Shown: positions 34,559 through 43,594 of the stretch, one piece after another | Layout of the letters: every line of letters begins with the position of its first letter | How positions within the stretch are numbered: position 1 is the first letter of the stretch | Source: Marivibrio sp040218065 | GTDB taxonomy: Bacteria; Pseudomonadota; Alphaproteobacteria; UBA8366; Aestuariispiraceae | Assembly (NCBI RefSeq): GCF_040218065.1 | Contig: NZ_JAVJQE010000010.1 | Location: forward strand, 186,001 to 250,000 | Direction of reading: 5' to 3' | DNA length: 64,000 nucleotides | The notes under the pieces: model-generated | What the model was told of the DNA's origin: nothing | The model's database searches: none | What the model saw: only the letters and a program-made list of their open reading frames with translations | Position numbers and translations under genes: made by a program

Positions 34559-35221
34559 CTAAAGCGCCACGGCCTCGTCCAGATAGACGCGCGCGGGCGG
34601 CGGGCCGTCGCCCTCGCCCTTCTCGGCGTAGAACAGCGCGCTCTCGCCCATCAGGCTCATCGGCAGGATGGCGGTGCGGAAGGTGAGCGCCGGGTGGGTG
34701 TCGTCGGCGGTGAGCGCCGCCTCCTCGCCCTCCTTGACGAACCAGGCCCCGCCCGGGCGGTGCGGCGTCTCGCGGTTGGCGAGGCGTACGGTGACCGCCC
34801 CGTTCGCCAGCACGCGCAGGCTGGGGCCGGGGATGATGTGTGTCGGGTCTTCCGCGCCCGCCTCCAGCGCGACGGCGTCGAGGCGCATAAGCCGCTCCTC
34901 GCCCTCGGGCAGGTCGATCACGCTTTCCATCAAGAGGCCCGAGGTGACGCCAGCCTCCTCAAGCTCCTCCGCCTCCTCGCTCGGCGCCAGCTCCCAGCGC
35001 AGCACCAGGGCGCCGGTGTGCCCTGTCTCGACCCGCGCCATCCCCCGGGACAGCGCCGCCTCGTCCCGCTCCATCGGCGCCAGATCCGGCAGCGCGCCGC
35101 CGCCGACGCCGAGCGACCCTTCGACGCAATAGAGCGCGCGGCTCGCTCCGGGCGTCGCGATCTCCATCCAGCCGCCGGGTGCGATGCGGTCTTCATGCAG
35201 GCTGAAGCGGTAAGCGGTCAT
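34559..35221 (-). CDS. Cupin-like protein of unknown function
   Basis: 220 residues. Two beta-rich halves, each like a cupin: SLHEDRIAPGGWMEIATPGASRALYCVEGSLGVGGG in the first and an IPGPSLRVLANGAVTVRLANRETPHRPGGAWFVKEGEE segment in the second. The His/Glu metal-binding set is incomplete in the first half. Acidic patch SEEAEELEEAG in the middle. Same strand as the SDR operon, 70 bases upstream of it, so possibly co-transcribed. The exact family was not recognised. Confidence 0.68.
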   Translation of the reverse strand: MTAYRFSLHEDRIAPGGWMEIATPGASRALYCVEGSLGVGGGALPDLAPMERDEAALSRGMARVETGHTGALVLRWELAPSEEAEELEEAGVTSGLLMESVIDLPEGEERLMRLDAVALEAGAEDPTHIIPGPSLRVLANGAVTVRLANRETPHRPGGAWFVKEGEEAALTADDTHPALTFRTAILPMSLMGESALFYAEKGEGDGPPPARVYLDEAVAL

Positions 35222-35338
35222 GGGGCCTCCGGGTCGATCAGACAGGATGCCTAACGCGGGGCGCCCGCCGCGGCAAGCGCCCTCTCATGCGCATTTCGCA
35301 GGTGCAGCATGCAAGAAAGGAAGTCGACCGCCCCCTAT

Positions 35339-35367
35339 TTGGTAGGGCAACAACCCTGTCCTAATAA
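35339..35367 (+). promoter_or_regulatory. Sigma-70-type promoter of the DUF1127 gene
   Basis: TTGGTA (35339-35344) and TAATAA (35362-35367) with a 17-base spacer, followed 22 bases later by the start codon and an AAGGAG ribosome binding site. The spacer holds a small inverted repeat AGGG-CAACAA-CCCT. It is the best sigma-70 match in the window. Confidence 0.6.
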
Positions 35368-35389
35368 CAACAGCTAAGGAGTTGGTTCG

Positions 35390-35596
35390 ATGACCACCAA
35401 CACGCTTGCGATCTCTGGCGTTCAGCGCCGTTTCGGCCTCCTGGCCGCCTTCGAGGGCGCCGTGGCGCGCTTCAACCGCCGCCGCCAACTGGCCCGCGCG
35501 CGCGCCGAACTGCACCGTCTGAGCGACGCCGAACTCGCCGACATCGGCATCGCGCGCTCCGACATCGCGCGCGTCGTGGAGACGGGACGGCGCTGA
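35390..35596 (+). CDS. DUF1127 (YjiS-like) small protein
   Basis: 68 residues. The C-terminal half RRRQLARARAELHRLSDAELADIGIARSDIARVVETGRR is the DUF1127 signature (L-x-x-L-x-D-x-x-L-x-D-I-G-I-x-R-x-D-I). In alphaproteobacteria such proteins are often strongly expressed and stress-induced; some affect phosphate, carbon or RNA metabolism. AAGGAG ribosome binding site and a good promoter precede it. It is followed by a palindrome-rich spacer that probably terminates it. Confidence 0.9.
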   Translation: MTTNTLAISGVQRRFGLLAAFEGAVARFNRRRQLARARAELHRLSDAELADIGIARSDIARVVETGRR

Positions 35597-36203
35597 GCGC
35601 CTGACGGGCGTCGGCGCGACCGGCGAGAGATCCCCGGGTCGAGCCCGGGGATGACGAGGGGGCTCCATCGCCGGAAGCCGTTACGGTGTCAGAACGCGAT
35701 AACAAGAGGGCTGTCATCCCGGCCGGAGCCCAGCGGAGAGCCGGGATCTCGTTGACCGAGCGCTTGCCAGCGAGATCCCGGGTCGGCCTTACGGCCGCCC
35801 GGGATGACATCATCGCCCGGCGCTCGGACAGCCCCCCAAAGCCAACCCGTCGTCACCTCAGGCTGGTCCCGGGGGAACAGCAGCACGCGCCGTCGAATGC
35901 GTGACGCTTTTGACCCGGAACGGGTCCGGGTCGACGAGTCATGAAGGCGGGCATCAGGTCAGAGGCACAGGGGGCGGCGGTCCGCACGGACTGACTGGGT
36001 GACATTGTTCGCCGACACCCTCCGGGCGCCCCCTCGGAAGCGGGAGCCTCAGGCGGCTCGCTTCGGCTTCAGCGCGGGCAGAGGAAGGTCCCCGCTTCCG
36101 CGGGGACTCCCCTGCGACAGAGAGACTTGATGACTCACCTTGATGGAGGAGTCATGGCCGGGCTTGACCCGGCCATCTCGCGCGTGGCGCTCCGACGAGC
36201 GGC
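35597..36203. repeat. Palindrome-rich 600-base intergenic spacer
   Basis: No convincing gene. It holds (1) ATCCCCGGG-TCGAG-CCCGGGGAT, perfect 9-bp arms, 35630-35652. (2) A nested structure with outer arms TGTCATCCCGG (35712-35722) and CCGGGATGACA (35799-35809), and inner arms CCGGGATCTCG (35741-35751) and CGAGATCCCGG (35771-35781). (3) ATGGCCGGG-CTTGA-CCCGGCCAT, 36154-36176. These CCGGGAT-containing palindromes resemble the dispersed intergenic repeats of alphaproteobacteria and may act as transcript ends for the flanking genes. Confidence 0.7.
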
Positions 36204-37664
36204 TCAGATGTCGCCCATGCACAGATACTTGATCTCCATCCACTCCTCGATGCCGTACTTGGAGCCTTCGCGGCCGATGCCGCTCTCCTTCACGCCGCCG
36301 AAGGGGGCGACTTCGGTCGAGAGGATGCCGGTGTTGATGCCGACCATGCCGTATTCCAGTCCCTCCGCCACGCGCCAGACGCGGCCGACGTCGCGGGCGT
36401 AGAAATAGGCGGCGAGGCCGTAGGGCGTGTCGTTGGCGATGCGGATGGCGTCCGCCTCGTCCTTGAAGCGGATGATCGGGGCGACGGGGCCGAAGATCTC
36501 GTTGTTCGCGATCTCCATGTCCTGGTCGACGCCTTCCAGCACGGTCGGGCTGAAGAAGTTGCCGCCGAGTTCATGCGGGTCGCCGCCGAGCGAGGCCTTC
36601 GCGCCCGCCGACTTCGCGCCGCCGACGAGCTCCGTCACCTTCTTGATGGCGCGCTCGTCGATCAGCGGGCCGATGGTGACGCCGTCCTGCAGGCCGTCGC
36701 CGACCTTCATTTTCGCGACCTCGGACTTCAGACGGTCGACGAATTTGTCGTAGATGCCGTCCTGCACCAGGATGCGGTTGGCGCACACGCAGGTCTGTCC
36801 GGCGTTGCGGAACTTGCAGGCGATGGCGCCCGGCAGCGCGCTTTCGATGTCGGCGTCGTCGAAGACGATGAAGGGCGCGTTGCCGCCGAGCTCGAGGCTC
36901 ACCTTCTTCACCGTGTCGGAGGCCTGGCGCATCAGCAGCTTGCCGACGGCGGTCGAGCCGGTGAAGCCGATCTTGCGCACGGTCGGGTTGGACGTCATCT
37001 CGCCGCCGATCTCGGCCGACTGATCGCGATCGCCGGTGACGACGGAGAGCACCCCTTTCGGAATCCCCGCCTCTTCCGCCAGCACGCACAGCGCCAGCGC
37101 CGACAAGGGCGTCGCCTCGGCCGGCTTGATCACCATCGGACAGCCGGCGGCCAGCGCCGGCGAGGCCTTGCGAGTGATCATCGCGATCGGGAAGTTCCAG
37201 GGCGTGATCCCGGCGGTGACGCCGATCGGCTCCTTCGTGACCACGATGCGGCTGTCGGCCTTGTGCTGCGGGATGACGTCGCCGTAGACGCGCTTGCCCT
37301 CCTCGCCGAACCACTCGACGAACGAGGCGCCGTAGGCGACCTCCCCCATCGATTCCTGCAAGGGCTTGCCCTGCTCCAGCGTCATGATCATGGCCAGATC
37401 GCGCTGGTTCTCCATGATCAGGTCGAAGAACTTGCGCATGATCTGCGCGCGCTCCTTGGCCGTCTTGGCGCGCCAGGCGGGCCAGGCCTCCGCGGCGGCG
37501 TCGATCGCGCGGCGCGTCTCGACCTGGCCGCAGCGCGCGACCTTGGCGATGGTCTCGCCGTTTGACGGGTTGACGACGGGGAAGGTCGCGCCGCTGTCGG
37601 CGCTCACCCATTCGCCCCCGATATAGGCCTGTTCGCGGAAAAGTTTCTGATTGCTGAGCTGCAC
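36204..37664 (-). CDS. gabD: NAD(P)-dependent succinate-semialdehyde dehydrogenase
   Basis: 486 residues, matching GabD length. Aldehyde dehydrogenase motifs: ITPWNFPIAMITRK, KPAEATPLSALAL, IGFTGSTAVGK, catalytic Glu in LELGGNAPFIVFDDAD (about 254) and catalytic Cys in NAGQTCVCANR (about 288). The neighbouring second Cys (TCVCAN) is typical of SSADHs, where it can form a redox switch. It oxidises succinate semialdehyde to succinate in GABA breakdown. No gabT is in the window. Confidence 0.93.
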   Translation of the reverse strand: MQLSNQKLFREQAYIGGEWVSADSGATFPVVNPSNGETIAKVARCGQVETRRAIDAAAEAWPAWRAKTAKERAQIMRKFFDLIMENQRDLAMIMTLEQGKPLQESMGEVAYGASFVEWFGEEGKRVYGDVIPQHKADSRIVVTKEPIGVTAGITPWNFPIAMITRKASPALAAGCPMVIKPAEATPLSALALCVLAEEAGIPKGVLSVVTGDRDQSAEIGGEMTSNPTVRKIGFTGSTAVGKLLMRQASDTVKKVSLELGGNAPFIVFDDADIESALPGAIACKFRNAGQTCVCANRILVQDGIYDKFVDRLKSEVAKMKVGDGLQDGVTIGPLIDERAIKKVTELVGGAKSAGAKASLGGDPHELGGNFFSPTVLEGVDQDMEIANNEIFGPVAPIIRFKDEADAIRIANDTPYGLAAYFYARDVGRVWRVAEGLEYGMVGINTGILSTEVAPFGGVKESGIGREGSKYGIEEWMEIKYLCMGDI

Positions 37665-37895
37665 GGGCTTCGCCTCCCTTGGCGTCGTTGCGGCGGCCGG
37701 CGGTTGGAACGGAAGTCGCCCGACGGACGAGCGGGCCGGCCTTGGATTCGGTCTTCGCGGTCGCCGCTGGTCAAGCGCGCCCGCCCCGCCTACATAAGCC
37801 GGGCCGGCCGGTTCCGCAATCGGGCCGCCGGGAAAGGGATCGGCGCCCGTCGATCACGAATGCCCCCGCCACCCTGTCCAGAATGAGGCTTGTCC

Positions 37896-38186
37896 ATGGA
37901 CCGAGACGCCGCAGAAACCGTCGCCCTGCAAGCGATGCGCTTCATCGCCGACGACGAGGATCGCATGGGCCGCTTTCTGGCCCTGACCGGCGTCGGCCCG
38001 GCCGAACTTCGCGACCGGCTGTCGGATCCGGCCTTCCAGATGGGGATCTTGGATTTCCTGCTGAACTACGAGCCGGACCTGCTGGCCTTCGCCGAGGCCG
38101 CCGAGATCGAGCCGACACAGCCGGCCTGGGCGCGCCGCGCCTTGGCCCGAGCCGCGGGTCTTAAGGACGAGGAAAGCTCGATCTGA
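37896..38186 (+). CDS. DUF3572 family protein
   Basis: 96 residues from the ATG at 37896 (TGAGG ribosome binding site 7 bases upstream); a TTG two codons earlier is disfavoured. The sequence AETVALQAMRFIADDEDRMGRFLALTGVGPAELRDRL, with GILDFLLNYEPDLLAFAE, is the DUF3572 pattern, found mainly in alphaproteobacteria. All-helical; function unknown. The 231-base spacer to the divergent gabD contains no further gene. Confidence 0.88.
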   Translation: MDRDAAETVALQAMRFIADDEDRMGRFLALTGVGPAELRDRLSDPAFQMGILDFLLNYEPDLLAFAEAAEIEPTQPAWARRALARAAGLKDEESSI

Positions 38187-38222
38187 AGCGTGAGAGGCGG
38201 GCTGGCGCCCCGTCGGTCAGAT

Positions 38223-38275
38223 AAGCCGGCGAGAGAAGCCGACGAGAGAAGCCGGCTCGGAAGGCCGGTCAGCGA
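38223..38275. repeat. Short imperfect tandem repeat, about 13 bases x 4
   Basis: Units starting AAGCCGGCGAGAG, AAGCCGACGAGAG, AAGCCGGCTCGG and AAGGCCGGTCAGCG follow each other directly. The first two differ by one base and the later ones decay. It lies between convergent DUF3572 and the 61-residue gene, and its end reaches into the latter's last codons. Probably slippage-derived, with possible use as transcript end. Confidence 0.5.
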
Positions 38276-38454
38276 AGATCGACCGCGCGGGGCATCATGC
38301 GGCTGACCCGCAAATAAGCGTCGCCGGCCAGTTCGCCGAACCGCTCCGCTTTGGCCTGTTCGCACCGATCGGCGGCGTCGATGGCCTGGCGCTTGAAGCT
38401 TTCTGCGTAGAGCGCCTGCTGTTCGAGATACTGGGTGTAGTCGACCAGGATCAT
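38269..38454 (-). CDS. Small helical protein, unknown
   Basis: 61 residues, MILVDYTQYLEQQALYAESF onward, a single amphipathic charged helix region ending MMPRAVDLR. An AGGGAGAA ribosome binding site lies 6 bases upstream of the ATG. No family recognised. The upstream spacer shared with the TPR gene contains a CRP-like palindrome at 38526-38541. Confidence 0.5.
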   Translation of the reverse strand: MILVDYTQYLEQQALYAESFKRQAIDAADRCEQAKAERFGELAGDAYLRVSRMMPRAVDLR

Positions 38455-38525
38455 CGGGGTTCTCCCTAGGTCCGTCGCTTCATTGCGAACGAAGCCGACT
38501 GTACCGCACGGCCGAAGACAAGGCC

Positions 38526-38541
38526 GTGACGCGCATCACAT
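38526..38541. promoter_or_regulatory. CRP/FNR-family-like palindrome
   Basis: CGTGACGCGCATCACA matches the CRP consensus TGTGA-N6-TCACA at nine of ten defined positions. It sits in the divergent spacer between the 61-residue gene and the TPR gene, followed by an A/T-rich stretch (38550-38570) where a promoter could lie. A perfect consensus match is present at 44283-44298. Confidence 0.4.
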
Positions 38542-38659
38542 GTTCGCCAAATTTTCATAAAAAACTCTTGAGCGGCATGGCCTATTCCCGCGTTCGGCGC
38601 AGGGTTGGCCCGGGCGCGCGCGGCTGGCAAGCTGTCCCGCCCACGCTAAAGGAGGCGTC

Positions 38660-39754
38660 TTGGTTTCTCGGGAGCGGATGCAAGGAATGGATGCAATGAA
38701 GCGGCTGAAGGCGGCGCTGTTGGCGGGCGCGGTGATTCTCGGGGCGGCCGGTTCGGCGGCCGACGCGTATGCGGCGACCTATGACGAGGCGTTGTCGCAG
38801 CTCGCCGCGGCGCACGAGCAGGTTCGCGCGGGCGCCGTGGCGGACGCGGCCGTCACCCTTGACCGCTTGATCGAGGAGACGCCCTCCGACCCGCAGATCG
38901 CCGAAGAGCTCAAGGCGGACGTGCTGGCCTCCGCGCTCACCGAGCGCGCCGGCGTCGCATGGCTGGCCGCCGACGGGGCGCAAGCGGCTTCGCTGCTGGA
39001 ACAGGCGATCGCGACCTACGGCGAGGCGCGCCTCAAGCAGATGTCGGCCAGCTACGTGCTGCATCAATTTGCGCTGGCGGCGATGCACGCCCAGGCCGGG
39101 GCGTTGGACCAGGCCGATGCGGCCTATGACCGGGCGGTCGCGCATATCGACGTGCTGTTCGCCGAACAGGTGAACAACCAGACCGCGTTTCAGATCGTCT
39201 TCAAACGCGAGATGACCCGCGCCTTCATCGACCTCGCCGGGGCGCCGGGGCAGGAGGGCGTCGACAATGCGGCGGCCGCGACGCGGGTCGCGGAATCGCT
39301 CGGCACGCCGTATGCGGCCGTTCACCGCCTCACCGAGGCCTTCGCGCTGGCCGCCGCCGGTCGACTGGACGAGGCCGCCGACAAGGCGGACGGCGCGGCC
39401 GCGGACGGCTTGCCCTTCGGCCGGGATTACGTCAGCCGGGCGATGCTGTTCCGGGCGGGAGCGCTGGGCGCGCTGGATCGCCGGGACGAGGCCCTGAAGC
39501 TCGCGCGTGCGGCGGAAGGCTACGCCGAATCCAATGACGCGCAGGTCGCGGTGCTGCAACTCTTGAACGACCTCGACGCCCAGCCGGCGGCGGCGCCTTG
39601 GCCCACCCGCTTCGATCCGCGGTCGGATGAGTTCTTCATGGTCTTGGCGCCGCGCATGCGGTTGACGAGCGAAATCCGCGAGCGCGGCGAGACCCGTCTG
39701 CCGCGCCCGGTGGTGAATGTCGGCTACGCGTTCGATTTTCGCTACGGGGAGTAA
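38660..39754 (+). CDS. Exported helical-repeat (TPR-like) protein, unknown
   Basis: Up to 364 residues. The start is ambiguous: AAAGGAGG lies 4 bases before a TTG at 38660, and in-frame ATGs at 38678, 38687 and 38696 follow. All give the same signal peptide (MKRLKAALLAGAVILGAAGSAADAYA). The mature part is Ala-rich paired helices of TPR type (for example ALSQLAAAHEQVRAGAVADAAVTLDRLIEETPSD and HAQAGALDQADAAYDRAVAHI). The C-terminus ends VGYAFDFRYGE, aromatic-rich like an outer-membrane anchor. A periplasmic protein; no partner is evident. Confidence 0.7.
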   Translation: MVSRERMQGMDAMKRLKAALLAGAVILGAAGSAADAYAATYDEALSQLAAAHEQVRAGAVADAAVTLDRLIEETPSDPQIAEELKADVLASALTERAGVAWLAADGAQAASLLEQAIATYGEARLKQMSASYVLHQFALAAMHAQAGALDQADAAYDRAVAHIDVLFAEQVNNQTAFQIVFKREMTRAFIDLAGAPGQEGVDNAAAATRVAESLGTPYAAVHRLTEAFALAAAGRLDEAADKADGAAADGLPFGRDYVSRAMLFRAGALGALDRRDEALKLARAAEGYAESNDAQVAVLQLLNDLDAQPAAAPWPTRFDPRSDEFFMVLAPRMRLTSEIRERGETRLPRPVVNVGYAFDFRYGE

Positions 39755-39919
39755 GCGGTCCGCCAAACGGCGAGGGCGCGTCCGACCGCGGCCGAGAACG
39801 CGCCCCGCCAGACGCTCCGACGTCCTCTTGGGGCGTGAGCCCCAGATCTTCGCGTCGCGTCGCGACGGCCCGCCAACCGCCTTGCCCGTCCGCCGCCGCC
39901 TCGGCACTCTGCCTCGCGC

Positions 39920-41248
39920 ATGACCGACGCACCCGCCGCCGGCCGCAGCTGGGACGCCCGCGTCTGGCGACTGGCCGGTCCGATCATCCTGTCGAACCTG
40001 ACCGTTCCGCTGCTCGGCGCGGTGGATACGGCCGTCGTCGGCCATCTGCCGGACCCGGCCTATCTGGGGGCGGTCGCAATCGGGGCGACGCTGTTCTCCT
40101 TTCTCTATTGGGGCTTCGGCTTCCTGCGGATGAGCACCACGGGGCTTACGGCGCAGGCCTGGGGGGCGACGGACCCGCAAGGCGTGCGGTTGCAGTTCCT
40201 GCGCGCCGGCGCCGTCGCGCTTTGCATTGCGGGCGCGCTTATGGCCCTGCAGGCGCCGATCGGTTGGCTCGCCTTTCAGCTGTTCCAGGCGAGCGACCAG
40301 GTCGAGCGGCTCGCCCGCGGTTACTTCGAAATCCGCATTTGGGGCGCGCCGGCGGCGTTGATGAATTACGTGCTGTTGGGCTGGTTCCTCGGCCGGCAGG
40401 ACGCGCGCACGCCGCTCTTTCTGCAGATCCTGATCAACGCTGTGAATATCGCTTTCGATCTGCTGTTCGTGGTCGGCTTCGGCTGGGACGTGCGCGGCGT
40501 GGCGGCGGCGACGGCGATCGCCGAATGGACGGGCGCGCTCGTCGGGCTATGGCTTGCATGGCGGGCGATGCGCGGGTTGGGACGGGTGAACCGCGGCGCG
40601 CTGATCGACCCGGAGGCGCTGAAGCGGCTGTTCTCGATCAACCGCGACATCTTCATCCGCACGCTCTGTCTCGTCTCCGCCTTCGCCTACTTCACGGCGC
40701 AGGCGGCGGACATGGGGGAGCTGACCCTGGCGGCCAATGCGGTGCTGCTCAATTTCCTCAACATCGCGAGCTTCGGTCTGGACGGATTCGCCCACGCCGC
40801 AGAGGCGTTGATAGGCGGCGCCGTCGGGCGCGGGCGGCGCTCAGATTTCCAGGCTGCGGTGCGCGCGGCCTTTCGCTGGGCGGCCGTCACCGCAGCCTTG
40901 ATGGCGCTTTTCTTCTTGCTGGCCGGGCCGCAGCTGATCGCGCTCTTGACCGACCAAGCGGCGGTGCGCGAGACCGCGGCCCGCTACATGCTGTGGCCGG
41001 CGCTGTTGCCGCTGGTCTCGGTCTGGTGCTTCACCTATGACGGGATCTTCATCGGCGCGACCCGGGGGCGCGACCTGCGCAATGCGATGATCGCCTCGCT
41101 CGCGGTCTATCTGGCGCTGATCCACACCGTAGGGCCGGCTTTCGGCAATCATGGACTTTGGGCGGCGATGACCGGCTTCATGGCGGTGCGGGGGCTCTTC
41201 CTCGCCCTCTATTATCCGCGTCTGAAGGCGTCCGTCGGGTCGGGTTAA
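39920..41248 (+). CDS. MATE family efflux transporter (DinF-type)
   Basis: 442 residues with about twelve membrane segments in two homologous halves. PIILSNLTVPLLGAVDTAVVGHL near the start is the hallmark of the DinF branch; the second half begins FSINRDIFIRTLCLVSAFAYFTAQAADMGELTLAANAVLLN. It exports cationic or hydrophobic compounds with Na+ or H+ antiport. Its stop overlaps the convergent methyltransferase stop by four bases, so the two transcripts overlap at their ends. Confidence 0.94.
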   Translation: MTDAPAAGRSWDARVWRLAGPIILSNLTVPLLGAVDTAVVGHLPDPAYLGAVAIGATLFSFLYWGFGFLRMSTTGLTAQAWGATDPQGVRLQFLRAGAVALCIAGALMALQAPIGWLAFQLFQASDQVERLARGYFEIRIWGAPAALMNYVLLGWFLGRQDARTPLFLQILINAVNIAFDLLFVVGFGWDVRGVAAATAIAEWTGALVGLWLAWRAMRGLGRVNRGALIDPEALKRLFSINRDIFIRTLCLVSAFAYFTAQAADMGELTLAANAVLLNFLNIASFGLDGFAHAAEALIGGAVGRGRRSDFQAAVRAAFRWAAVTAALMALFFLLAGPQLIALLTDQAAVRETAARYMLWPALLPLVSVWCFTYDGIFIGATRGRDLRNAMIASLAVYLALIHTVGPAFGNHGLWAAMTGFMAVRGLFLALYYPRLKASVGSG

Positions 41249-42591
41249 GCGCGGCTCAAGACCGCCACGGCCTCCAGATGACCCGACCAGGGGAATTGGT
41301 CGATCGGCGTCGCCGCCTGCAGCCGGTAGCCGCCGTCTTCCAACGTGCGCAAGTCTCGGGCCAGCGTCGACGGGTTGCAGCTGACCGCGACGACGCGGGC
41401 GACGGCGCTCGCGGCGATTTCGCGCGCCTGTTCGGCGGCGCCGGCGCGCGGCGGGTCGAACAGCACGGCGTCGAAGCGTTGCAGCTCGTCGGCCGTCAGC
41501 GGCGATCGGGCCAGATCGCGGACCTCCGCCGAGACGCGCAAGCCCAAGGCGCCGCCCGCCTTGCGGAAGGCGTCGACATGATCGGCCAGCCCTTCGACCG
41601 CATGCACGGCTTTGCCCGCCGCCGCCAGCGGCAGACCCAGCGATCCGCAGCCGGCGTACAGATCGGCGATCCGGTCGGCGTCCGCAAGGGCTGCGGCGAC
41701 TGCGCCGGCGATCGCGCGCTCGCCCTCGCGGCTCGGCTGCAGGAAGGCGGCCGGCGGCGGTTCAATCGGCGCGCCGCCGAACGTGACGCGTGGCGCGCGG
41801 CGGGCCGTCACCGGCTCGGGCGGCGCGCCGGGCTCGGGCGCCCAGGCGATGCGCGCGACGTCGAAACGCTCGGCGAAGGCGGTCAGCGCCTCGCGCTCCG
41901 CCAGTCCCGGATCGGCCGCCTTCGCCGGCAGGAACAGGACGTCCGCGCCGGTCTCGCTGGCCAGCAGATGGACGTCGCCGCCTTCGCCAAGGCTTTTCAA
42001 CCCGCCCGCGAGCTCGCGCAGCGCGGGCAGCATTTCGACCAGCGCCGGGACCAGGATCGGGCAATGCTGAAGGTCCACCACCTTCGGGCCGGCGCGCTCG
42101 TTGAAGCCCAGGATCGCGCGCCCCTTAATCCGCCGCACGGCGAGCCGCGCGCGCCGACGCGTCCCCGGCGGGATCGAGACCGTCTCTGAGACGACGCGCT
42201 CCTCCAGCGCGGCTTCGTCGAAGCCCTTGCGCGCGAGCGCTTCGATCAGCAGGTCGCGTTTCTCGCGGGCGATCGCCGTCGGCGCGACGTGCTGGAGCGC
42301 GCAGCCCCCGCAGATCCCGAAATGCCGACAGGGGGGCTCGGTTCGATCCGGGGAAGCCTCGAGGATCTCTTCGATCCGCGCGGTGCGCCCGTCGCCGCGT
42401 TTCGCGCCGGGCACGACCCGCAGTCGGTCGCCCGGCGCGGCCAGCGGCACGTAGAGCCGACCGTGCTCGCTTTCTTCGACCACCCCGTCGCCCTGCGCGC
42501 CGATATAGTCCGCCGCCACCTCGATCGGCGGAAGCTCGGTGGGCGACGCCGGACGGCGCGCCTTCTTTCGGCGGGGGACGGATTTCGGCAT
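41245..42591 (-). CDS. TrmA/RlmD-type RNA (uracil-5-)-methyltransferase with TRAM domain and Fe-S cluster
   Basis: 448 residues from the ATG at 42591; a GTG four codons further is possible. A TRAM-like OB fold (about 25-75) is followed by Fe-S ligands C-x5-C-x-x-C (CRHFGICGGC, about 90-100) and a fourth Cys in VDLQHC. The methyltransferase domain has LYAGCGSLGLPLA (SAM), DPPRAGA, and the nucleophile Cys in AVSCNPSTLARDL. It methylates C5 of a uridine in rRNA or tRNA; RlmD-like 23S rRNA is most likely. The N-terminus is basic (KSVPRRKKARRP). Confidence 0.9.
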   Translation of the reverse strand: MPKSVPRRKKARRPASPTELPPIEVAADYIGAQGDGVVEESEHGRLYVPLAAPGDRLRVVPGAKRGDGRTARIEEILEASPDRTEPPCRHFGICGGCALQHVAPTAIAREKRDLLIEALARKGFDEAALEERVVSETVSIPPGTRRRARLAVRRIKGRAILGFNERAGPKVVDLQHCPILVPALVEMLPALRELAGGLKSLGEGGDVHLLASETGADVLFLPAKAADPGLAEREALTAFAERFDVARIAWAPEPGAPPEPVTARRAPRVTFGGAPIEPPPAAFLQPSREGERAIAGAVAAALADADRIADLYAGCGSLGLPLAAAGKAVHAVEGLADHVDAFRKAGGALGLRVSAEVRDLARSPLTADELQRFDAVLFDPPRAGAAEQAREIAASAVARVVAVSCNPSTLARDLRTLEDGGYRLQAATPIDQFPWSGHLEAVAVLSRA

Positions 42592-42780
42592 TGGGTCTCT
42601 CACTCAGGCGACAGCTGCGCAACGCCGCCGGTATGCGCCATCGCAGCCTGCGACGCCAGACTTTGCAGGCGGCGAATCAGGCCATACTGTGCTGCGGGGA
42701 ATACCGTCTTCGCCGAGCGGGCGTGCGGCGGCCAGCGCCCGGCGTGCGGGCGAAGGAACGGGGATCGGGTCCGAAGCGCC

Positions 42781-43575
42781 ATGTCGTGGAATTCCTTTTT
42801 CGGTTTCATCGCGGCCATCGGCCTGTTCATCGGCGCGATCGCGATCAGCACCGACAATTTCCTGATCTTCTTAAGTTTCGAAAGCCTGCTGATGGTGATC
42901 GGCGGGACGCTGGCGGCCACCTTTCTGGGGCAGGAGGCGCGCTACGTCGTGCTCGCTCTCAAAGGCGCGCTCTCGATCTTCAAGCCCTATAAAATGGGCC
43001 GCGGCATTCTGAACGAAGAGGTGAAACGCGTCATTTCCTGGGGCTATTTGGCCCAGCAGAAAGGCATCGTCGCGCTGGACGGCGAGGCCAAGAAGGTCGA
43101 GGGCGACGAGTTCCTCGCCTTCGCGGTGGAGCAGCTGTTGAGCGGCTACAGCGGGGACGAGATCCGCGAGAATCTCTCGCTCGTCGCCGAGACGACGTTC
43201 GAGCGCAACATGGTGCCGGCCAATATCCTGCGCTCTATGGGCGGCACGGCGCCGGCCTTCGGGATGATCGGCACGCTGGTCGGTCTGATCATCATGTTGG
43301 ACGATATGGGCTCCGATCCGACGCAGTTGGGCAAGGGGTTGGCCGTCGCGCTCAACACCACGCTCTACGGCGTGATCTTCGCGCGGATGATGTTCATTCC
43401 GGCCGCGAACAAGCTCACTCAACGCAATCAGATCCTGCGCTTCCGGCACGAGTTGATCGCGGAGGGAATCTGCATGCTGGCCGACCGCAAGAACCCGCGC
43501 TACATCCAGGACCGGATGAACAGCTTCCTCGACCCGGCGATCCGCTTCGACATCGACCGGCAGATGAAGAGCTAG
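42781..43575 (+). CDS. motA: Flagellar motor stator protein MotA/PomA type
   Basis: 264 residues from the ATG at 42781. Four membrane segments: residues about 5-25, 30-50, then after a large cytoplasmic loop two more (about 155-175 and 190-210). The conserved Pro and Gly of the channel are in GGTAPAFGMIGTLVGLIIMLDD. The cytoplasmic loop contains the charged residues that face the rotor. The N-terminus (SWNSFFGFIAAIGLFIGAIAIS) is shorter than in E. coli MotA and more PomA-like, so sodium use is possible. It is 19 bases upstream of motB. Confidence 0.9.
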   Translation: MSWNSFFGFIAAIGLFIGAIAISTDNFLIFLSFESLLMVIGGTLAATFLGQEARYVVLALKGALSIFKPYKMGRGILNEEVKRVISWGYLAQQKGIVALDGEAKKVEGDEFLAFAVEQLLSGYSGDEIRENLSLVAETTFERNMVPANILRSMGGTAPAFGMIGTLVGLIIMLDDMGSDPTQLGKGLAVALNTTLYGVIFARMMFIPAANKLTQRNQILRFRHELIAEGICMLADRKNPRYIQDRMNSFLDPAIRFDIDRQMKS

Positions 43576-43594
43576 GGACGGAGGCCGCGCGCCC

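Noticed and set aside
35686..35904. 72-residue frame in the palindrome-rich spacer
   Set aside because: Its codons run straight through the nested inverted repeats, so the peptide is explained by the repeat structure and not by coding selection.
37679..38164. Longer frame overlapping DUF3572 in another phase
   Set aside because: Composition is Arg/Pro-rich without any motif, while the overlapping frame matches the DUF3572 family with a proper start.
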